Of a stretch of 64,000 bases of DNA, positions 33,946 to 42,951 are shown one piece after another. Below the pieces are notes generated by a model. The model was not told the origin of the DNA. It did not search any database and worked only from the letters and a program-made list of their open reading frames with translations. The stretch lies in the NCBI GenBank assembly GCA_036677685.1, contig JAVBWA010000015.1:11363-75362 (forward strand), read 5' to 3'. The first letter of the stretch is position 1; each line of letters starts with the position of its first letter. A program made the position numbers and the translations under genes. Source of the DNA: JAQUBU01 sp036677685. GTDB taxonomy: Bacteria > Bacillota > Syntrophomonadia > Syntrophomonadales > Syntrophomonadaceae.

Positions 33946-34492
33946 ACGCATAAAAATTAAAGCAAGCAGTTGTACCTTTTGAATCCCCCCTTTCATAAGG
34001 TACGAGAATTGATCTGATTTCCGTCTTTGGCTTATAATTGACTGTAGTTTTGGTTGTAATTTCTGAACATTCCAACTTTTCAGTTAATTAATTATTATGC
34101 AATTACCATGCCAAGGCTGAAATAGTCATAATAAAGCAGAATATTCAGCCTATAGTCCTAACATTGGCCCGCATTAGACTTCAATTTACAATTAAAATAA
34201 TGCATTATTGCCTTATTAACTATGGCATTCATGCATTATTCAGATTTTTAATCTTTTTGCCTCGTCCAGTGCCTGTGTTGCAGGCTTATTCAATAAAAAT
34301 AAGGCAGATATGCATAATGCTTTTTTGCAGTTTATAATAAGCATTTTTGCATTATTTGTCGCTAAATATATAAATATTCTACTTTTGCTCACAAAATGAT
34401 GAGGAGTTCTCGGCAAATTCAAATTCATGAGCTTCCATTTCCCTATCTGTGCTATAATAGGCAGGTAATTTTGTAGTTCAAGATTTTGATGA
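33946..34492. other. Long AT-rich gap between two family A copies, upstream of glcD
   Basis: About 550 bases without a convincing gene. Between 34199 and 34360 the word GCATTATT or its near complement occurs at least three times (34202, 34233, 34348), plus gcataatgc at 34312. A small gcctg/caggc hairpin lies at 34271-34285. These may be operator sites for an unknown regulator. Confidence 0.35.
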
Positions 34493-34682
34493 TAAAACGA
34501 GGCCAAAAGATATTCCCTCTTTTTAAAGGGTTAGGTTCCCATTAACAGAACAAGCGGCGGATTCCAATTTCCCGCCTCGTTGCAGTGGTGTATTGCCCCC
34601 TACGGGGACTACTTATATTGATTCCCTTCGGGAATAATTAATTTGTGTTGAAACTGTTCCGCAGTTTCTTCCGATGCTTAAA
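34493..34682 (-). repeat. Family A repeat, copy A7 (near full length)
   Basis: Reverse orientation, aaaacgaggccaaaagat at left to ccgatgcttaaaa at right, with ccccctacggggac, attcccttcgggaat and gaaactgttccgcagtttc hairpins. It ends 17 bases before the glcD start codon, so the glcD leader must cross it or start within it. Confidence 0.85.
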
Positions 34683-34698
34683 ATGGAGGAGTGTGAAT

Positions 34699-36099
34699 AT
34701 GGATACTAAGGCTATTAAGGCAGAACTTATCAAAATGCTAGGGAAAGAAAAAGTACTGACGGAAGATCTTGATCTAATGTATTATTCCTATGATAGTTCT
34801 TTTTTAACCAAGCTGGAGCCCAGCAATCCATACGCGGTGGTAATGCCCCGTTCAACTGAAGATCTGCAAAAAGTTATGCGCTTTGCCTACGAAAACAATA
34901 TTAATATAGTACCCCGGGGAGCTGGCACCGGTGAAACCGGTGGCTGTATTGCGATAAACGGCGGTATAGTATTGGACCTGTCCAACTGGGATGAAATAAT
35001 TGAAATAGATGCCGCCAATATGCAGGTTATTTTACGGCCAGGTGTAATTCACGCCGAATTGAATAAAGAACTGGCGAAATACAATCTGTTTTTCCCCCCT
35101 GATCCGGGCAGCAGCCTGATGTGTACGGTCGGCGGAATGGTTGCCAATAATGCCAGCGGTTTGCGCGCAGTCAAATACGGTTGTACCGAACAGTATATTC
35201 TCGGGCTGGAAGTTGTATTGCCCAATGGCGAGATCATAACTACCGGGGGAATGAAAGCCAAATGCATCAAGAATGTGTCAGGGCTTAACCTGACCAAATT
35301 AATGATAGGTTCCGAAGGGGTTCTGGGTATTGTAAGTAAAATTCGGCTGCGCTGCTGGCCCAAGCCGAAAGCCAGAGGTATTGCGATGGCGGTTTTCGAT
35401 GATTTGGACCAGGCCCCGGCAGCTGTTCTTGACACTTACCAGGCAGGTATTCTGCCTTCCGGAATTGAGATTCTTGACAGTTCAGCTATCGAGGCGGTTA
35501 ACCAGTTTAAACCGGAAATTAATCTGCCTGATGCCGAAGCCATACTTTTATTTGAAGTAGACGGCAACCCGCCCAGTGTTGAATATGAAGGCAATGTTAT
35601 TAAGGAAGTAGTTGGCAAACGGGCACGTAATGTAGAGTGGGCAACCGAACCCAAACGCATGGCAGAACTCTGGGAAGGACGAAGTGTTACCGCTACCGCC
35701 GCCGCCAGAGTGCGGGCTGATGGCAGCCGTATCTTTGCCGGTGAAGATATCAGTGTACCGCTGGCCCGGGTAGCCGATACCTTAAGAGCAATCCGCGCCC
35801 TGGGCGATAAATATGGAATTAAAGTCGTCAATTATGGTCATATAGGTGATGGCAACGTGCATACCGCTCCGGTAATTAACCCGGAAAACCCTGCAGAAGT
35901 AGAACAAGTTTTAAAACTGGTGCATGATATTCATTTGCTGGCTATTGAACTTGAAGGTTCCACAACCGGCGAGCACGGGGTTGGAGCGGTAAGACGACAG
36001 TATGCCCGGCTTGAACATGGACAGGCTGTGGACATAATGGAAGGTATTAAAAAGGTTTTTGATGATAAAGGCATAATGAACCCTGGCAAACTATTCTAA
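34699..36099 (+). CDS. glcD: FAD-linked 2-hydroxyacid (glycolate/D-lactate) dehydrogenase subunit GlcD
   Basis: 466 residues. The FAD-binding type 4 domain has RGAGTGETGG and ANNASGLRAVKYG, and the C-terminal domain has NYGHIGDGNVHTAP and STTGEHGVGAVRR. It oxidises a D-2-hydroxyacid to the 2-oxoacid and passes electrons to the iron-sulfur subunit encoded next. ATG 34699 follows ggagg; a longer frame begins inside repeat A7 and is rejected. Glycolate, D-lactate or another hydroxyacid are possible. The nearby larA suggests lactate. Confidence 0.88.
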   Translation: MDTKAIKAELIKMLGKEKVLTEDLDLMYYSYDSSFLTKLEPSNPYAVVMPRSTEDLQKVMRFAYENNINIVPRGAGTGETGGCIAINGGIVLDLSNWDEIIEIDAANMQVILRPGVIHAELNKELAKYNLFFPPDPGSSLMCTVGGMVANNASGLRAVKYGCTEQYILGLEVVLPNGEIITTGGMKAKCIKNVSGLNLTKLMIGSEGVLGIVSKIRLRCWPKPKARGIAMAVFDDLDQAPAAVLDTYQAGILPSGIEILDSSAIEAVNQFKPEINLPDAEAILLFEVDGNPPSVEYEGNVIKEVVGKRARNVEWATEPKRMAELWEGRSVTATAAARVRADGSRIFAGEDISVPLARVADTLRAIRALGDKYGIKVVNYGHIGDGNVHTAPVINPENPAEVEQVLKLVHDIHLLAIELEGSTTGEHGVGAVRRQYARLEHGQAVDIMEGIKKVFDDKGIMNPGKLF

Positions 36100-36121
36100 T
36101 CTCAGAAAGGAGGGGTATATT

Positions 36122-37414
36122 ATGAACTTCAAGGAATTACCTCCTGTAAAAGAACAAATAATGAAGTGCGTCCGCTGTGGCAAATGCCGGAGTGTATGCC
36201 CGGTCTTTGCTGAAATTCGCAATGAAACCGCAGCTCCGCGGGGGCATGTTTTTATGGTGCAAATGCTGAGAGACGGCAAGGTGGAACCCGTCAAGGATGT
36301 AAGCGAACGTCTGACCACCTGTCTAATGTGTGAAACTTGCAGTGTCAACTGCCCTTCAGGCATTGATATTCACGAACTTAATGCAGCGGCCCGCTCATAT
36401 ATATATGAAAAGAATCCGAGTGCCGCCAAAGAACTCATTTTCGATACTATGTGGACCAAGCCGAACCTTTTGAAAACCTTTACCAAACTAATGGGAGGTG
36501 CACAAAAAACCGGTCTGCAAACCCTGGCTAGAAATCTTGGCCTGACTAAAATACTGCCCGGTGATTTGTCCAAAGCCGAGCAAATCTTAACTTCAGTGCC
36601 CAAACATCCTGCCCGGCATTATCTCCCGGAAGTCAGCCGCGCCAGAGGTGATAAGAAATACACGGTGGCATATTTTCTGGGATGTGGTACAGACCTATTA
36701 AACCCTCAGGTGGCACGGGCTACGGTGGATGTTTTGACCCGGAACGGTTGTGAAGTTATCATCCCCAAGGATATGAAGTGCTGCGGTTTGCCCCATATCG
36801 CCAACGGCAAGATTGATACTGCAAGGCAGTTGGCAGCTCATAATATAAAGATATTTGGCGGCTATGAATATGATTACATTGTTACGGATTGTGCGTCCTG
36901 CTCATCAGCTCTGGCGCATAAAAATATGGAATTTTTACTGGGCGGGCTGAAAATCGAAGATGAAGCCCGGGCTTTTTCAGAGAAGGTTATGGATCTGAGC
37001 ATATTCCTGGTCGATGTGCTTAATATTAAAATACCGGACAATACTTCCGCAGACACATTAAAAGTAACGTATCACGACCCCTGTCACCTGGCCAATGCCC
37101 AGGGTATAAAAAAAGCTCCGCGTGAGCTTTTGCAGCGCATACCCGGGGTTCAGTATGTGGAAATGGGACTGGCCAACCGCTGCTGCGGCGGTTCGGGAAC
37201 TTACAGCCTTACTCATTACGACCTGTCTATGCAGATTCTCGACAAGAAAATGGATAGTGCCATGGAGACCGGTGCCGACATTCTGGCTACCTGCTGCCCC
37301 AGTTGTATGATGCAGCTTCGTTACGGCGTAAAGCGGCACAACTGGAAAGCTAAAGTTATGCATCCGGTTGAACTGATCAGCCAGAGTTACAAGGATATGG
37401 TTAAGAAACATTAA
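36122..37414 (+). CDS. glcF: Iron-sulfur subunit of 2-hydroxyacid dehydrogenase, GlcF-like
   Basis: 430 residues. The N-terminal half has two [4Fe-4S] motifs, CVRCGKCRSVCP and CLMCETCSVNCP. Two CCG domains follow (CCGLPHIANGK and CCGGSGTYSL), as in GlcF, LldE-like and heterodisulfide-reductase-type subunits. It relays electrons from GlcD to a carrier, perhaps an electron-transfer flavoprotein or quinone. aaaggagggg lies just upstream, 22 bases after glcD, so the two form an operon. Confidence 0.88.
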   Translation: MNFKELPPVKEQIMKCVRCGKCRSVCPVFAEIRNETAAPRGHVFMVQMLRDGKVEPVKDVSERLTTCLMCETCSVNCPSGIDIHELNAAARSYIYEKNPSAAKELIFDTMWTKPNLLKTFTKLMGGAQKTGLQTLARNLGLTKILPGDLSKAEQILTSVPKHPARHYLPEVSRARGDKKYTVAYFLGCGTDLLNPQVARATVDVLTRNGCEVIIPKDMKCCGLPHIANGKIDTARQLAAHNIKIFGGYEYDYIVTDCASCSSALAHKNMEFLLGGLKIEDEARAFSEKVMDLSIFLVDVLNIKIPDNTSADTLKVTYHDPCHLANAQGIKKAPRELLQRIPGVQYVEMGLANRCCGGSGTYSLTHYDLSMQILDKKMDSAMETGADILATCCPSCMMQLRYGVKRHNWKAKVMHPVELISQSYKDMVKKH

Positions 37415-37430
37415 ACAAAACAATTATAGC

Positions 37431-37456
37431 GGGAGCAATGCTCCCCTATTTTTTTG
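37431..37456 (+). terminator. Terminator after glcDF
   Basis: GGGAGC/GCTCCC stem with an AAT loop, followed by cctattttttt. Confidence 0.85.
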
Positions 37457-37694
37457 GGGATCGTTTTCCCATGACTATACATTGCAAACATATTCTAATA
37501 TATTAATAGAAATATTAAATACTGCGGAAGTATAATGCCCGCGGATATGTGAAAGTATATTTTTTTGATATCCTGCTTAATTAGAATGGCCTCAACTATT
37601 GTTTATATGCTTTTTAGAAGAAGCTCGTGACAAAAAATATTTTAAGGTTATTAGCCGAATAAACAAGAATATAAGGGATAGGTGTCCTTCAATA

Positions 37695-38417
37695 ATGAGC
37701 AAACGTCTGATTAAACATATATTTAGAGAAGTTCGTAATGCCAATTTAAAATATCATCTGGTGGAAGATGGTGATAAATTAGCTGCTGCTCTTTCAGGGG
37801 GCAAGGACAGCTTTACCATGCTCTATTTCCTGACTATGCTGCAGAAGTACACTCCTCTCAAATTTGAAATCCAGCCCATATATATCGATTTAGGATGGGA
37901 AAATGATGTTGCAGCCATGGATAGTTTTTGCAAATCCTTAGGTTTATCCTTGATTATAGAAAAAACCAATATAGGGCAAGTGGTATTTGAACGCCGGGAA
38001 GAAAAAAATCCATGTTCATTATGCTCCAATCTGAGACGCGGAGCTATTAACCGGCTGAGCAAAAGCCTGAATTGCAATAAAGTAGCCCTGGGACATCACA
38101 TGGATGATGTGGTTAATACCCTTTTCCTATCTATGATTTTTGAAGGCCGGTTTAATGTTTTTAAACCTAAAACCTATCTTGACCGCATGGATATAACTTT
38201 TATCCGGCCCCTTATATACGTCGGGGAATCAGAAGTGAGACAGTTTGTAGAGAACATGGAAATCAAACCGGTTAAAAACCGCTGCCCGGCTGATGGGAAA
38301 ACCAAACGAACCGAAATCAGTCAACTTCTGGAGCAAATAGAAAGTGCTTATCCCGGGGCCCGCAAAAAATTTCTTTCCAGTATCGAAAATGTGGGACCGG
38401 ATACTTTCTGGCATTAA
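37695..38417 (+). CDS. TtcA-like tRNA 2-thiolation protein (PP-loop ATPase)
   Basis: 240 residues from ATG 37695; upstream in-frame starts are weaker. The PP-loop is ALSGGKDSFTML. NPCSLCSNLRRGAI provides a CxxC pair typical of TtcA-type enzymes that bind an iron-sulfur cluster, and LGHHMDDVVNTLF and NRCPADGKTKR follow the family. E. coli TtcA makes 2-thiocytidine at tRNA position 32; small Bacillota homologues are less studied, so substrate tRNA and position are not certain. Confidence 0.8.
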   Translation: MSKRLIKHIFREVRNANLKYHLVEDGDKLAAALSGGKDSFTMLYFLTMLQKYTPLKFEIQPIYIDLGWENDVAAMDSFCKSLGLSLIIEKTNIGQVVFERREEKNPCSLCSNLRRGAINRLSKSLNCNKVALGHHMDDVVNTLFLSMIFEGRFNVFKPKTYLDRMDITFIRPLIYVGESEVRQFVENMEIKPVKNRCPADGKTKRTEISQLLEQIESAYPGARKKFLSSIENVGPDTFWH

Positions 38418-38421
38418 ATAA

Positions 38422-38433
38422 GAACATGTGTTT
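38422..38433. promoter_or_regulatory. Possible LexA box upstream of lexA
   Basis: gaacatgtgttt resembles the Bacillota LexA operator GAAC-N4-GTTC with one mismatch, 63 bases before the lexA start. Autoregulation would be expected. Confidence 0.45.
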
Positions 38434-38495
38434 TATTCATAATGTATGTTATAATTTAATGCAAATAGCTCAGAATATGGGAGGTAAGGTTCCTT

Positions 38496-39113
38496 ATGAA
38501 CGAAGATACCCTGTTAAGCAATAGACAACAAGCAATCCTGGATTATATCAAGGATAGTATTAAAAGCAACGGATATCCCCCTTCCGTGAGAGAAATCGGT
38601 CAGGCGGTAGGTTTGAAATCCAGTTCTACCGTACATGCCCATCTGGTTCATTTGGAAGAAAAAGGCCTGCTGCGTAAAGATCCGAGCAAACCCCGGGCTC
38701 TTATCCCGATCCCCGATCCTGAACCGGAAAATGTCAGTGATGCCATTGCCCTGCCGGTAGTCGGCAGTGTGGCCGCCGGGGCTCCGATTCTGGCTGAACA
38801 GAACATTGATGCTTACTTCCCGGTGCCGGTTGATTTCCTGGGCAAAGGCAACCATTTTATATTGAAGGTAAAGGGCGAGAGCATGATTGAAGCAGGAATC
38901 ATGGATGGTGACTTTCTGATCGTAAAGGAACAGACTGACGCTGCCAATGGCGAGATTGTTGTGGCCTTGGTTGAAGATGAGGCAACGGTAAAGAGGTTTT
39001 ACCGGCGCGATCGGTTTATCGAATTAGTTCCTGAAAACTCTGCCATGCAGCCGATTATAGTTGAGCAGGTGCAAATCGCCGGCAAAGTTGCCGGTTTACT
39101 ACGCAAAATGTAA
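38496..39113 (+). CDS. lexA: LexA repressor of the SOS response
   Basis: 205 residues. The N-terminal winged helix has GYPPSVREIGQAVGLKSSSTVHAHLVHLEEKG. The self-cleavage site is Ala-Gly in GSVAAGAPIL, with catalytic Ser in KGESMIEAGI and Lys in EATVKRFYRR. It represses DNA-damage genes and is cleaved with RecA help. SD ggaggt precedes the start by 10 bases. Neighbouring glnA-ynbB-spoVK is the usual Bacillota order. Confidence 0.95.
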   Translation: MNEDTLLSNRQQAILDYIKDSIKSNGYPPSVREIGQAVGLKSSSTVHAHLVHLEEKGLLRKDPSKPRALIPIPDPEPENVSDAIALPVVGSVAAGAPILAEQNIDAYFPVPVDFLGKGNHFILKVKGESMIEAGIMDGDFLIVKEQTDAANGEIVVALVEDEATVKRFYRRDRFIELVPENSAMQPIIVEQVQIAGKVAGLLRKM

Positions 39114-39210
39114 TTTAAGACGAAAAGTGAGGCGTGAGGGTTAAGGCGTGAGGTGTTTAAAGTTTTTTCCTACTACATTTTACCATTTAAAAACAAAGGA
39201 ACTCACTTTT

Positions 39211-39260
39211 GATGGATGTTTCTTGTGCCCTTTGGGTATGTCCTCCGGGCATGGGGGGGT
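39211..39260. repeat. Family D repeat, copy 2 (inverted relative to copy 1)
   Basis: tgtgccctttgggtatgtcctccgggca (in two halves around gggtatgtcc) is the reverse complement of the 232-282 copy with a few changes. Confidence 0.5.
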
Positions 39261-39270
39261 AGACGCTAAA

Positions 39271-39330
39271 ATAACGAAGCCAAAGATGTCCCCCGCCTCG
39301 CTATAGCGGTTTGTTAAAAATCTGCTTAAA
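39271..39330 (-). repeat. Family A remnant, copy A8
   Basis: ataacgaagccaaagatgtc at left, cccgcctcgctatagcggt in the middle and ctgcttaaa at right; most of the element is deleted. Confidence 0.65.
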
Positions 39331-39341
39331 CAACGGTTAAA

Positions 39342-39384
39342 AAGCAGCCAGTATCATAAAAACATGGTACTGGCTGCTTCATAT
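39342..39384. terminator. Terminator between lexA and glnA
   Basis: AAGCAGCCAGTA (39342-39353) pairs with TACTGGCTGCTT (39368-39379). Genes converge here. Confidence 0.8.
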
Positions 39385-39444
39385 TAATATACTTTTTGAT
39401 TTAAGATACCCCTTACACTGAACACCTAACGCCTTACGATTTAT

Positions 39445-40773
39445 TTAGAACTTCTCCAAATACTCGGATATTTCCCAATCGTAAACCCGTGAGCTGTAGC
39501 TTTCCCATTCGTTGGTTTTGGCCAGTACAAATCTTGAATAAATATGCTCGCCCAATGCTTCCTGAATCAATTTATCCTTGCGCAGTTCGTCAAGAGCCTC
39601 ATAAAGATTTTCCGGCAATGATTCTATTCCCTGTTGTTTGCGGGTTGCCAGATCCATCTCATATATATTTTGTTCAACGGCATCCGGAGGACAAATCTTT
39701 TCCTTGATACCTTCCAAGCCAGCCTTCAGTATTGCCGCCAACCCCAGATACGGATTGCAGCTGGGGTCCGGGTTGCGCACTTCAATCCTGGTGCCTATTC
39801 CCCGCCGGGCCGGAATGCGTATTAGAGGGCTGCGATTGCGGTAAGACCAGGCAATGTAAACAGGGGCTTCATAACCAGGCACCAAACGCTTGTAGGAATT
39901 AACCGTGGGATTGGTAATGGCTGCGATGGCGCGGGCATGCTTCATTACTCCGCCGATAAAGTAGCGGCAGGTATCACTCAGACCATCGCTCTTTTGCGGA
40001 TCATAGAAAATGTTTTCCCCATCCTTGAAAAGCGATACATGCATATGCATACCGGAACCGTTGATGCCAAAGACCGGTTTGGGCATAAAAGTGGCATGGA
40101 GTCCGTGATTCTGGGCAACGATTCTTACTGCAATACGGAATGTTACAATATTGTCTGCGGTTTTTAAAGCATCGGTATACTTGAAATCTATTTCATGCTG
40201 GCCGGGTGCCACTTCATGGTGGGCGGCTTCAATCTCAAATCCCAGGCTCTGCAGTATTTGAACCATATTTTGGCGGGCTTCCTCGCCTTTATCCACCGGG
40301 GGCAAATCGAAATAACCGGCTTTATCATGAGTCTTAAGACTGGGCCGGCCATTCTCGTCCAGATGGAACATAAAAAACTCCGGTTCAGGGCCTACCTGCA
40401 TGGTATACCCCATTTCCTTGGCTTCATTTAGAACCTTGGATAAGGCATAGCGCGGGCAGCCATGGAAAGGTTCACCGTTGGAATCATATATGTCGCAAAT
40501 TATACGGGCGGTTTTGGCATCTGAAGTAGGACTGTTCCAGGGTAAAATTAGAAATGTGTTAATGTCGGGTTTCAGATACATATCGGATTCTTCAATTCGA
40601 ACAAATCCTTCAATCGAAGAACCATCAAACATCAACTCACCGTCAAGCGCTTTCTGCAACTGGTCGGAAGTAATTGATATGGCTTTTAGCACCCCCAGAA
40701 TGTCAGTGAATTGCAGCCTTATGAATTTTACATTCTCCTCCTCGACCTTTTTAAAAATATAATCTCTATCCAT
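39445..40773 (-). CDS. glnA: Glutamine synthetase type I
   Basis: 442 residues, the short GSI-alpha form of Bacillota without the adenylylation loop. Motifs are FDGSSIEGF, GPEPEFFMF, the HHEVAPGQHEIDFKY metal/glutamate region, GSGMHMHVSL and NRSPLIRIPA. It makes glutamine from glutamate, ammonia and ATP. GSI-alpha is usually controlled by GlnR and feedback inhibition; no GlnR gene is beside it here. SD ggagg precedes ATG 40773. Confidence 0.96.
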   Translation of the reverse strand: MDRDYIFKKVEEENVKFIRLQFTDILGVLKAISITSDQLQKALDGELMFDGSSIEGFVRIEESDMYLKPDINTFLILPWNSPTSDAKTARIICDIYDSNGEPFHGCPRYALSKVLNEAKEMGYTMQVGPEPEFFMFHLDENGRPSLKTHDKAGYFDLPPVDKGEEARQNMVQILQSLGFEIEAAHHEVAPGQHEIDFKYTDALKTADNIVTFRIAVRIVAQNHGLHATFMPKPVFGINGSGMHMHVSLFKDGENIFYDPQKSDGLSDTCRYFIGGVMKHARAIAAITNPTVNSYKRLVPGYEAPVYIAWSYRNRSPLIRIPARRGIGTRIEVRNPDPSCNPYLGLAAILKAGLEGIKEKICPPDAVEQNIYEMDLATRKQQGIESLPENLYEALDELRKDKLIQEALGEHIYSRFVLAKTNEWESYSSRVYDWEISEYLEKF

Positions 40774-40823
40774 TCCACAACCTCCAGCGTTTTATTTTAA
40801 CAAAATTATTTGATTACCATAAA

Positions 40824-40947
40824 TATGTTCCCCGCTTCTTTAAGCGGTCAGATACCTATTAACAAAACAGGCGGCGGGTTCTTATCCCCGCCTCGTTGCA
40901 GCGGTTTGTTGCCCCCTAAGGGGCCTACCTATATTGATTCCCTTGAA
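40824..40947 (-). repeat. Family A repeat, copy A9 (truncated at one end)
   Basis: Reverse orientation from gttccccgcttctttaagcgg through ccccctaaggggcctacc to attccctt; it stops before the gaaactgc hairpin. Confidence 0.75.
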
Positions 40948-40952
40948 ACACT

Positions 40953-41438
40953 CTAAAAAAGCACTACTAAAAAGGATATTGCCATTGCAACTGCCAGGAC
41001 CAGCTTGAAAATCATTCCGGAGAAGAGTCCGGCAACAGTTCCTATCCCGACTTTAAAAGCTTTTTCAAAATCATTTAGCTCCAGGTACTCTCCTATGGCC
41101 GCACCTACAAAGGGACCAATAAGTATGCCCAGGGGCGGAAAAATGAATAGTCCTAAAAAAGTACCGATAAAAGCCCCCCACATGCCTTTCTTGCTGGAAC
41201 CAAAATACTTAGCGCCCAGAGTCGTAGCCAGGTATTCAACAAAAACTGAAATAATCGCCAAACCGGCCAGTATCACCAGGTATTTCGGTGTTACATGATG
41301 AAATCCCTCATACCACCCATATGCGGCTATCGACACAAAAATCAGAGGTATGCCGGGCAGCAGCGGAAGCACCGTACCCGCTATTCCCAGAATAATAAGG
41401 ATTAAAACCGCGATCGTCACCAATACCGAAGTTGCCAT
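40953..41438 (-). CDS. DUF456 family membrane protein
   Basis: 161 residues, almost wholly hydrophobic with about four to five helices. LGIAGTVLPLLPGIPLIF, ATTLGAKYFGSSKKGMWGAFIG and PPLGILIGPFVGAAIGEYLE are typical of DUF456, which has glycine-zipper segments and unknown function. ATG 41438 is preferred to TTG 41444 by its spacing from aaaggagg, which belongs to family B copy B5. Confidence 0.85.
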   Translation of the reverse strand: MATSVLVTIAVLILIILGIAGTVLPLLPGIPLIFVSIAAYGWYEGFHHVTPKYLVILAGLAIISVFVEYLATTLGAKYFGSSKKGMWGAFIGTFLGLFIFPPLGILIGPFVGAAIGEYLELNDFEKAFKVGIGTVAGLFSGMIFKLVLAVAMAISFLVVLF

Positions 41439-41439
41439 A

Positions 41440-41520
41440 GCCAATCCCTCCTTTTACTGCTTTTATAATAATACCTGTCAATATGTTTATGCTAGTCTTT
41501 CCCTCGAGGAATGTCCCTAT
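41440..41520 (-). repeat. Family B leader element, copy B5 (diverged)
   Basis: The minus strand reads gggacattcctcgagggaaag, then ttgacaggta and agtaaaaggaggg just before the DUF456 start. The ggggtgtgtcccc hairpin is lost, but order and SD position are kept. Confidence 0.65.
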
Positions 41521-41529
41521 TTACTAATT

Positions 41530-41716
41530 TAAGCATCGGAAGAAACTGCCGAGCAGTTTCAACACAATTTAATCATTCCCGAAGGGAATCAATATAAGTG
41601 GTCCCCGTAGGGGGCAACACACCGCTGCAACGAGGCGGGATATTTTAACCCGCCGCCTGGTTTCTTAATAGGAACCCGACCGCTTAAAGAGGCGGGACAT
41701 CTTTTCGCTTCGTTAT
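41530..41716 (+). repeat. Family A repeat, copy A10 (best full-length copy)
   Basis: Forward orientation, aagcatcggaagaaactgcc at left to tcttttcgcttcgttata at right. In order: gaaactgc-cga-gcagtttc, attcccgaagggaat, gtccccgtagggggc, then a domain closed by aacgaggcg with cgcttcgtt, containing cccgcc/ggcggg and ggttt/aacc helices. Its right end overlaps the last 11 codons of ynbB. Confidence 0.9.
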
Positions 41717-42946
41717 AAACCTGTCCACCAATCGTTCAAGCACATAGCGGCAGTGTTCATAAGTCAAACCTCCCTGCAAGTAAACGGCGTATGGAGACCG
41801 CATTGGTGCATCACCTGACAACTCAATCGAAGAGCCTTGCACAAAAGTTCCGGCCGCCATCACAATTTTATGGCTGTAACCAGGCAGGCCCGCATATTCC
41901 AGAGTAACATCACTATCCACCGGTGAATTGCTCTGAACCTCCTGGCAAAACTGCAGAACCTCATCAGCATTATTGAACTGGACCGCCTGTACGATATCCG
42001 CACGGGCTTCATCCCAGCGCGGCCATACTTTGTAGCCATGCTTTTCAAAAACATAGGCCAGCAATATGGCTCCTTTTATAGCCTGCAAAACTATATGCGG
42101 CGCCATAAATAAACCCTGGTAGAGATAGCGCTTGTCAAAGGTACTCGAGCCCAGTTCCTTGCCCAATCCCGGTGCGGTAACATGACAGGCAACCTGCTGC
42201 ACCAGTTCTTTTTTCCCTACGATATAACCGCCGGAAGGAGCCAGACCGCCGCCCGGGTTTTTGATTAGAGAACCGGCCAGCAGATCTGCACCGCAATGCC
42301 CCGGTTCCTGTACATCCGTAAACTCCCCGTAACAGTTGTCGACAAAAACAATCGTCTCAGGATTTTTATCTTTTACGGCCTTGATCATGGCCTTCAAAGT
42401 TTCGATGCTTATAGCCTGGCGCAAACTGTAGCCGCGTGAACGCTGGATCATAACCATTTTAGTTTGCTTGTTTATAGACTCCGCAATAGCTGGGAGATCT
42501 GGATTTCCCTGAGCGTCCATGGCTACTTCCAAATAACTAATGCCTTTTTCAATAAGACTGCCCTGAGTTTCTCCGCCTTGGCCGATAATTCTGCTCAGCG
42601 TATCATAGGGACTGCCGCTTATGGAAATCAATTGGTCCCCCGGCCGCAGGATGGCAAACAAACTGGCGGATATGGCATGGGTTCCCGATACTATCTGGGT
42701 GCGGACCAGAGCATCCTCACCGCCAAAAAGCCGGGCATATATCTGTTCCAGATTGTCCCGTCCCGCATCACTATATCCATACCCTGTAGAAGGATAAAAA
42801 TGATGTTCCCGCACCCTGTATTCCTTAAAAGCTTCAATTACCCGCACCTGGTTCTGGTAAGCGGTCTCTTCCCTTGCACTGTAAACAGCAGACAAAACTG
42901 CCTCTGCCTGCCGAATAAGCTCTCGTGCCGACAATAATTTCACCAC
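41684..42946 (-). CDS. ynbB: Methionine gamma-lyase/aluminium-resistance family PLP enzyme
   Basis: About 420 residues, PLP-dependent aspartate-aminotransferase-like fold, PF06838 type. HHFYPSTGYGYSDAGRDNLEQ, QIVSGTHAISASLFAILRPGD, VFVDNCYGEFTD and SLIKNPGGGLAPSGGYIVG (PLP Lys in SLIKNPGG) are characteristic. The reaction in vivo is not well defined. The start is uncertain: GTG 42946 or 42943 fit the family but lack a good SD, because family A copy A11 begins right upstream. The last residues (ITKRKDVPPL) and the stop codon are encoded by family A copy A10. Synteny with glnA and spoVK matches Bacillus. Confidence 0.85.
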   Translation of the reverse strand: MVKLLSARELIRQAEAVLSAVYSAREETAYQNQVRVIEAFKEYRVREHHFYPSTGYGYSDAGRDNLEQIYARLFGGEDALVRTQIVSGTHAISASLFAILRPGDQLISISGSPYDTLSRIIGQGGETQGSLIEKGISYLEVAMDAQGNPDLPAIAESINKQTKMVMIQRSRGYSLRQAISIETLKAMIKAVKDKNPETIVFVDNCYGEFTDVQEPGHCGADLLAGSLIKNPGGGLAPSGGYIVGKKELVQQVACHVTAPGLGKELGSSTFDKRYLYQGLFMAPHIVLQAIKGAILLAYVFEKHGYKVWPRWDEARADIVQAVQFNNADEVLQFCQEVQSNSPVDSDVTLEYAGLPGYSHKIVMAAGTFVQGSSIELSGDAPMRSPYAVYLQGGLTYEHCRYVLERLVDRFITKRKDVPPL

Positions 42947-42951
42947 ATTCT

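Larger units (their letters stand above)
39114..39444. other. Repeat-filled gap between lexA and glnA
   Basis: It contains a gtgaggcgtgagg tract (39128-39157), family D copy 2, family A remnant A8, a terminator and a family E fragment (39414-39436). Confidence 0.5.

Noticed and set aside
34240..34506. 88-residue minus-strand reading frame upstream of glcD
   Set aside because: AT-rich, no SD, begins at the edge of a repeat, no recognisable family.
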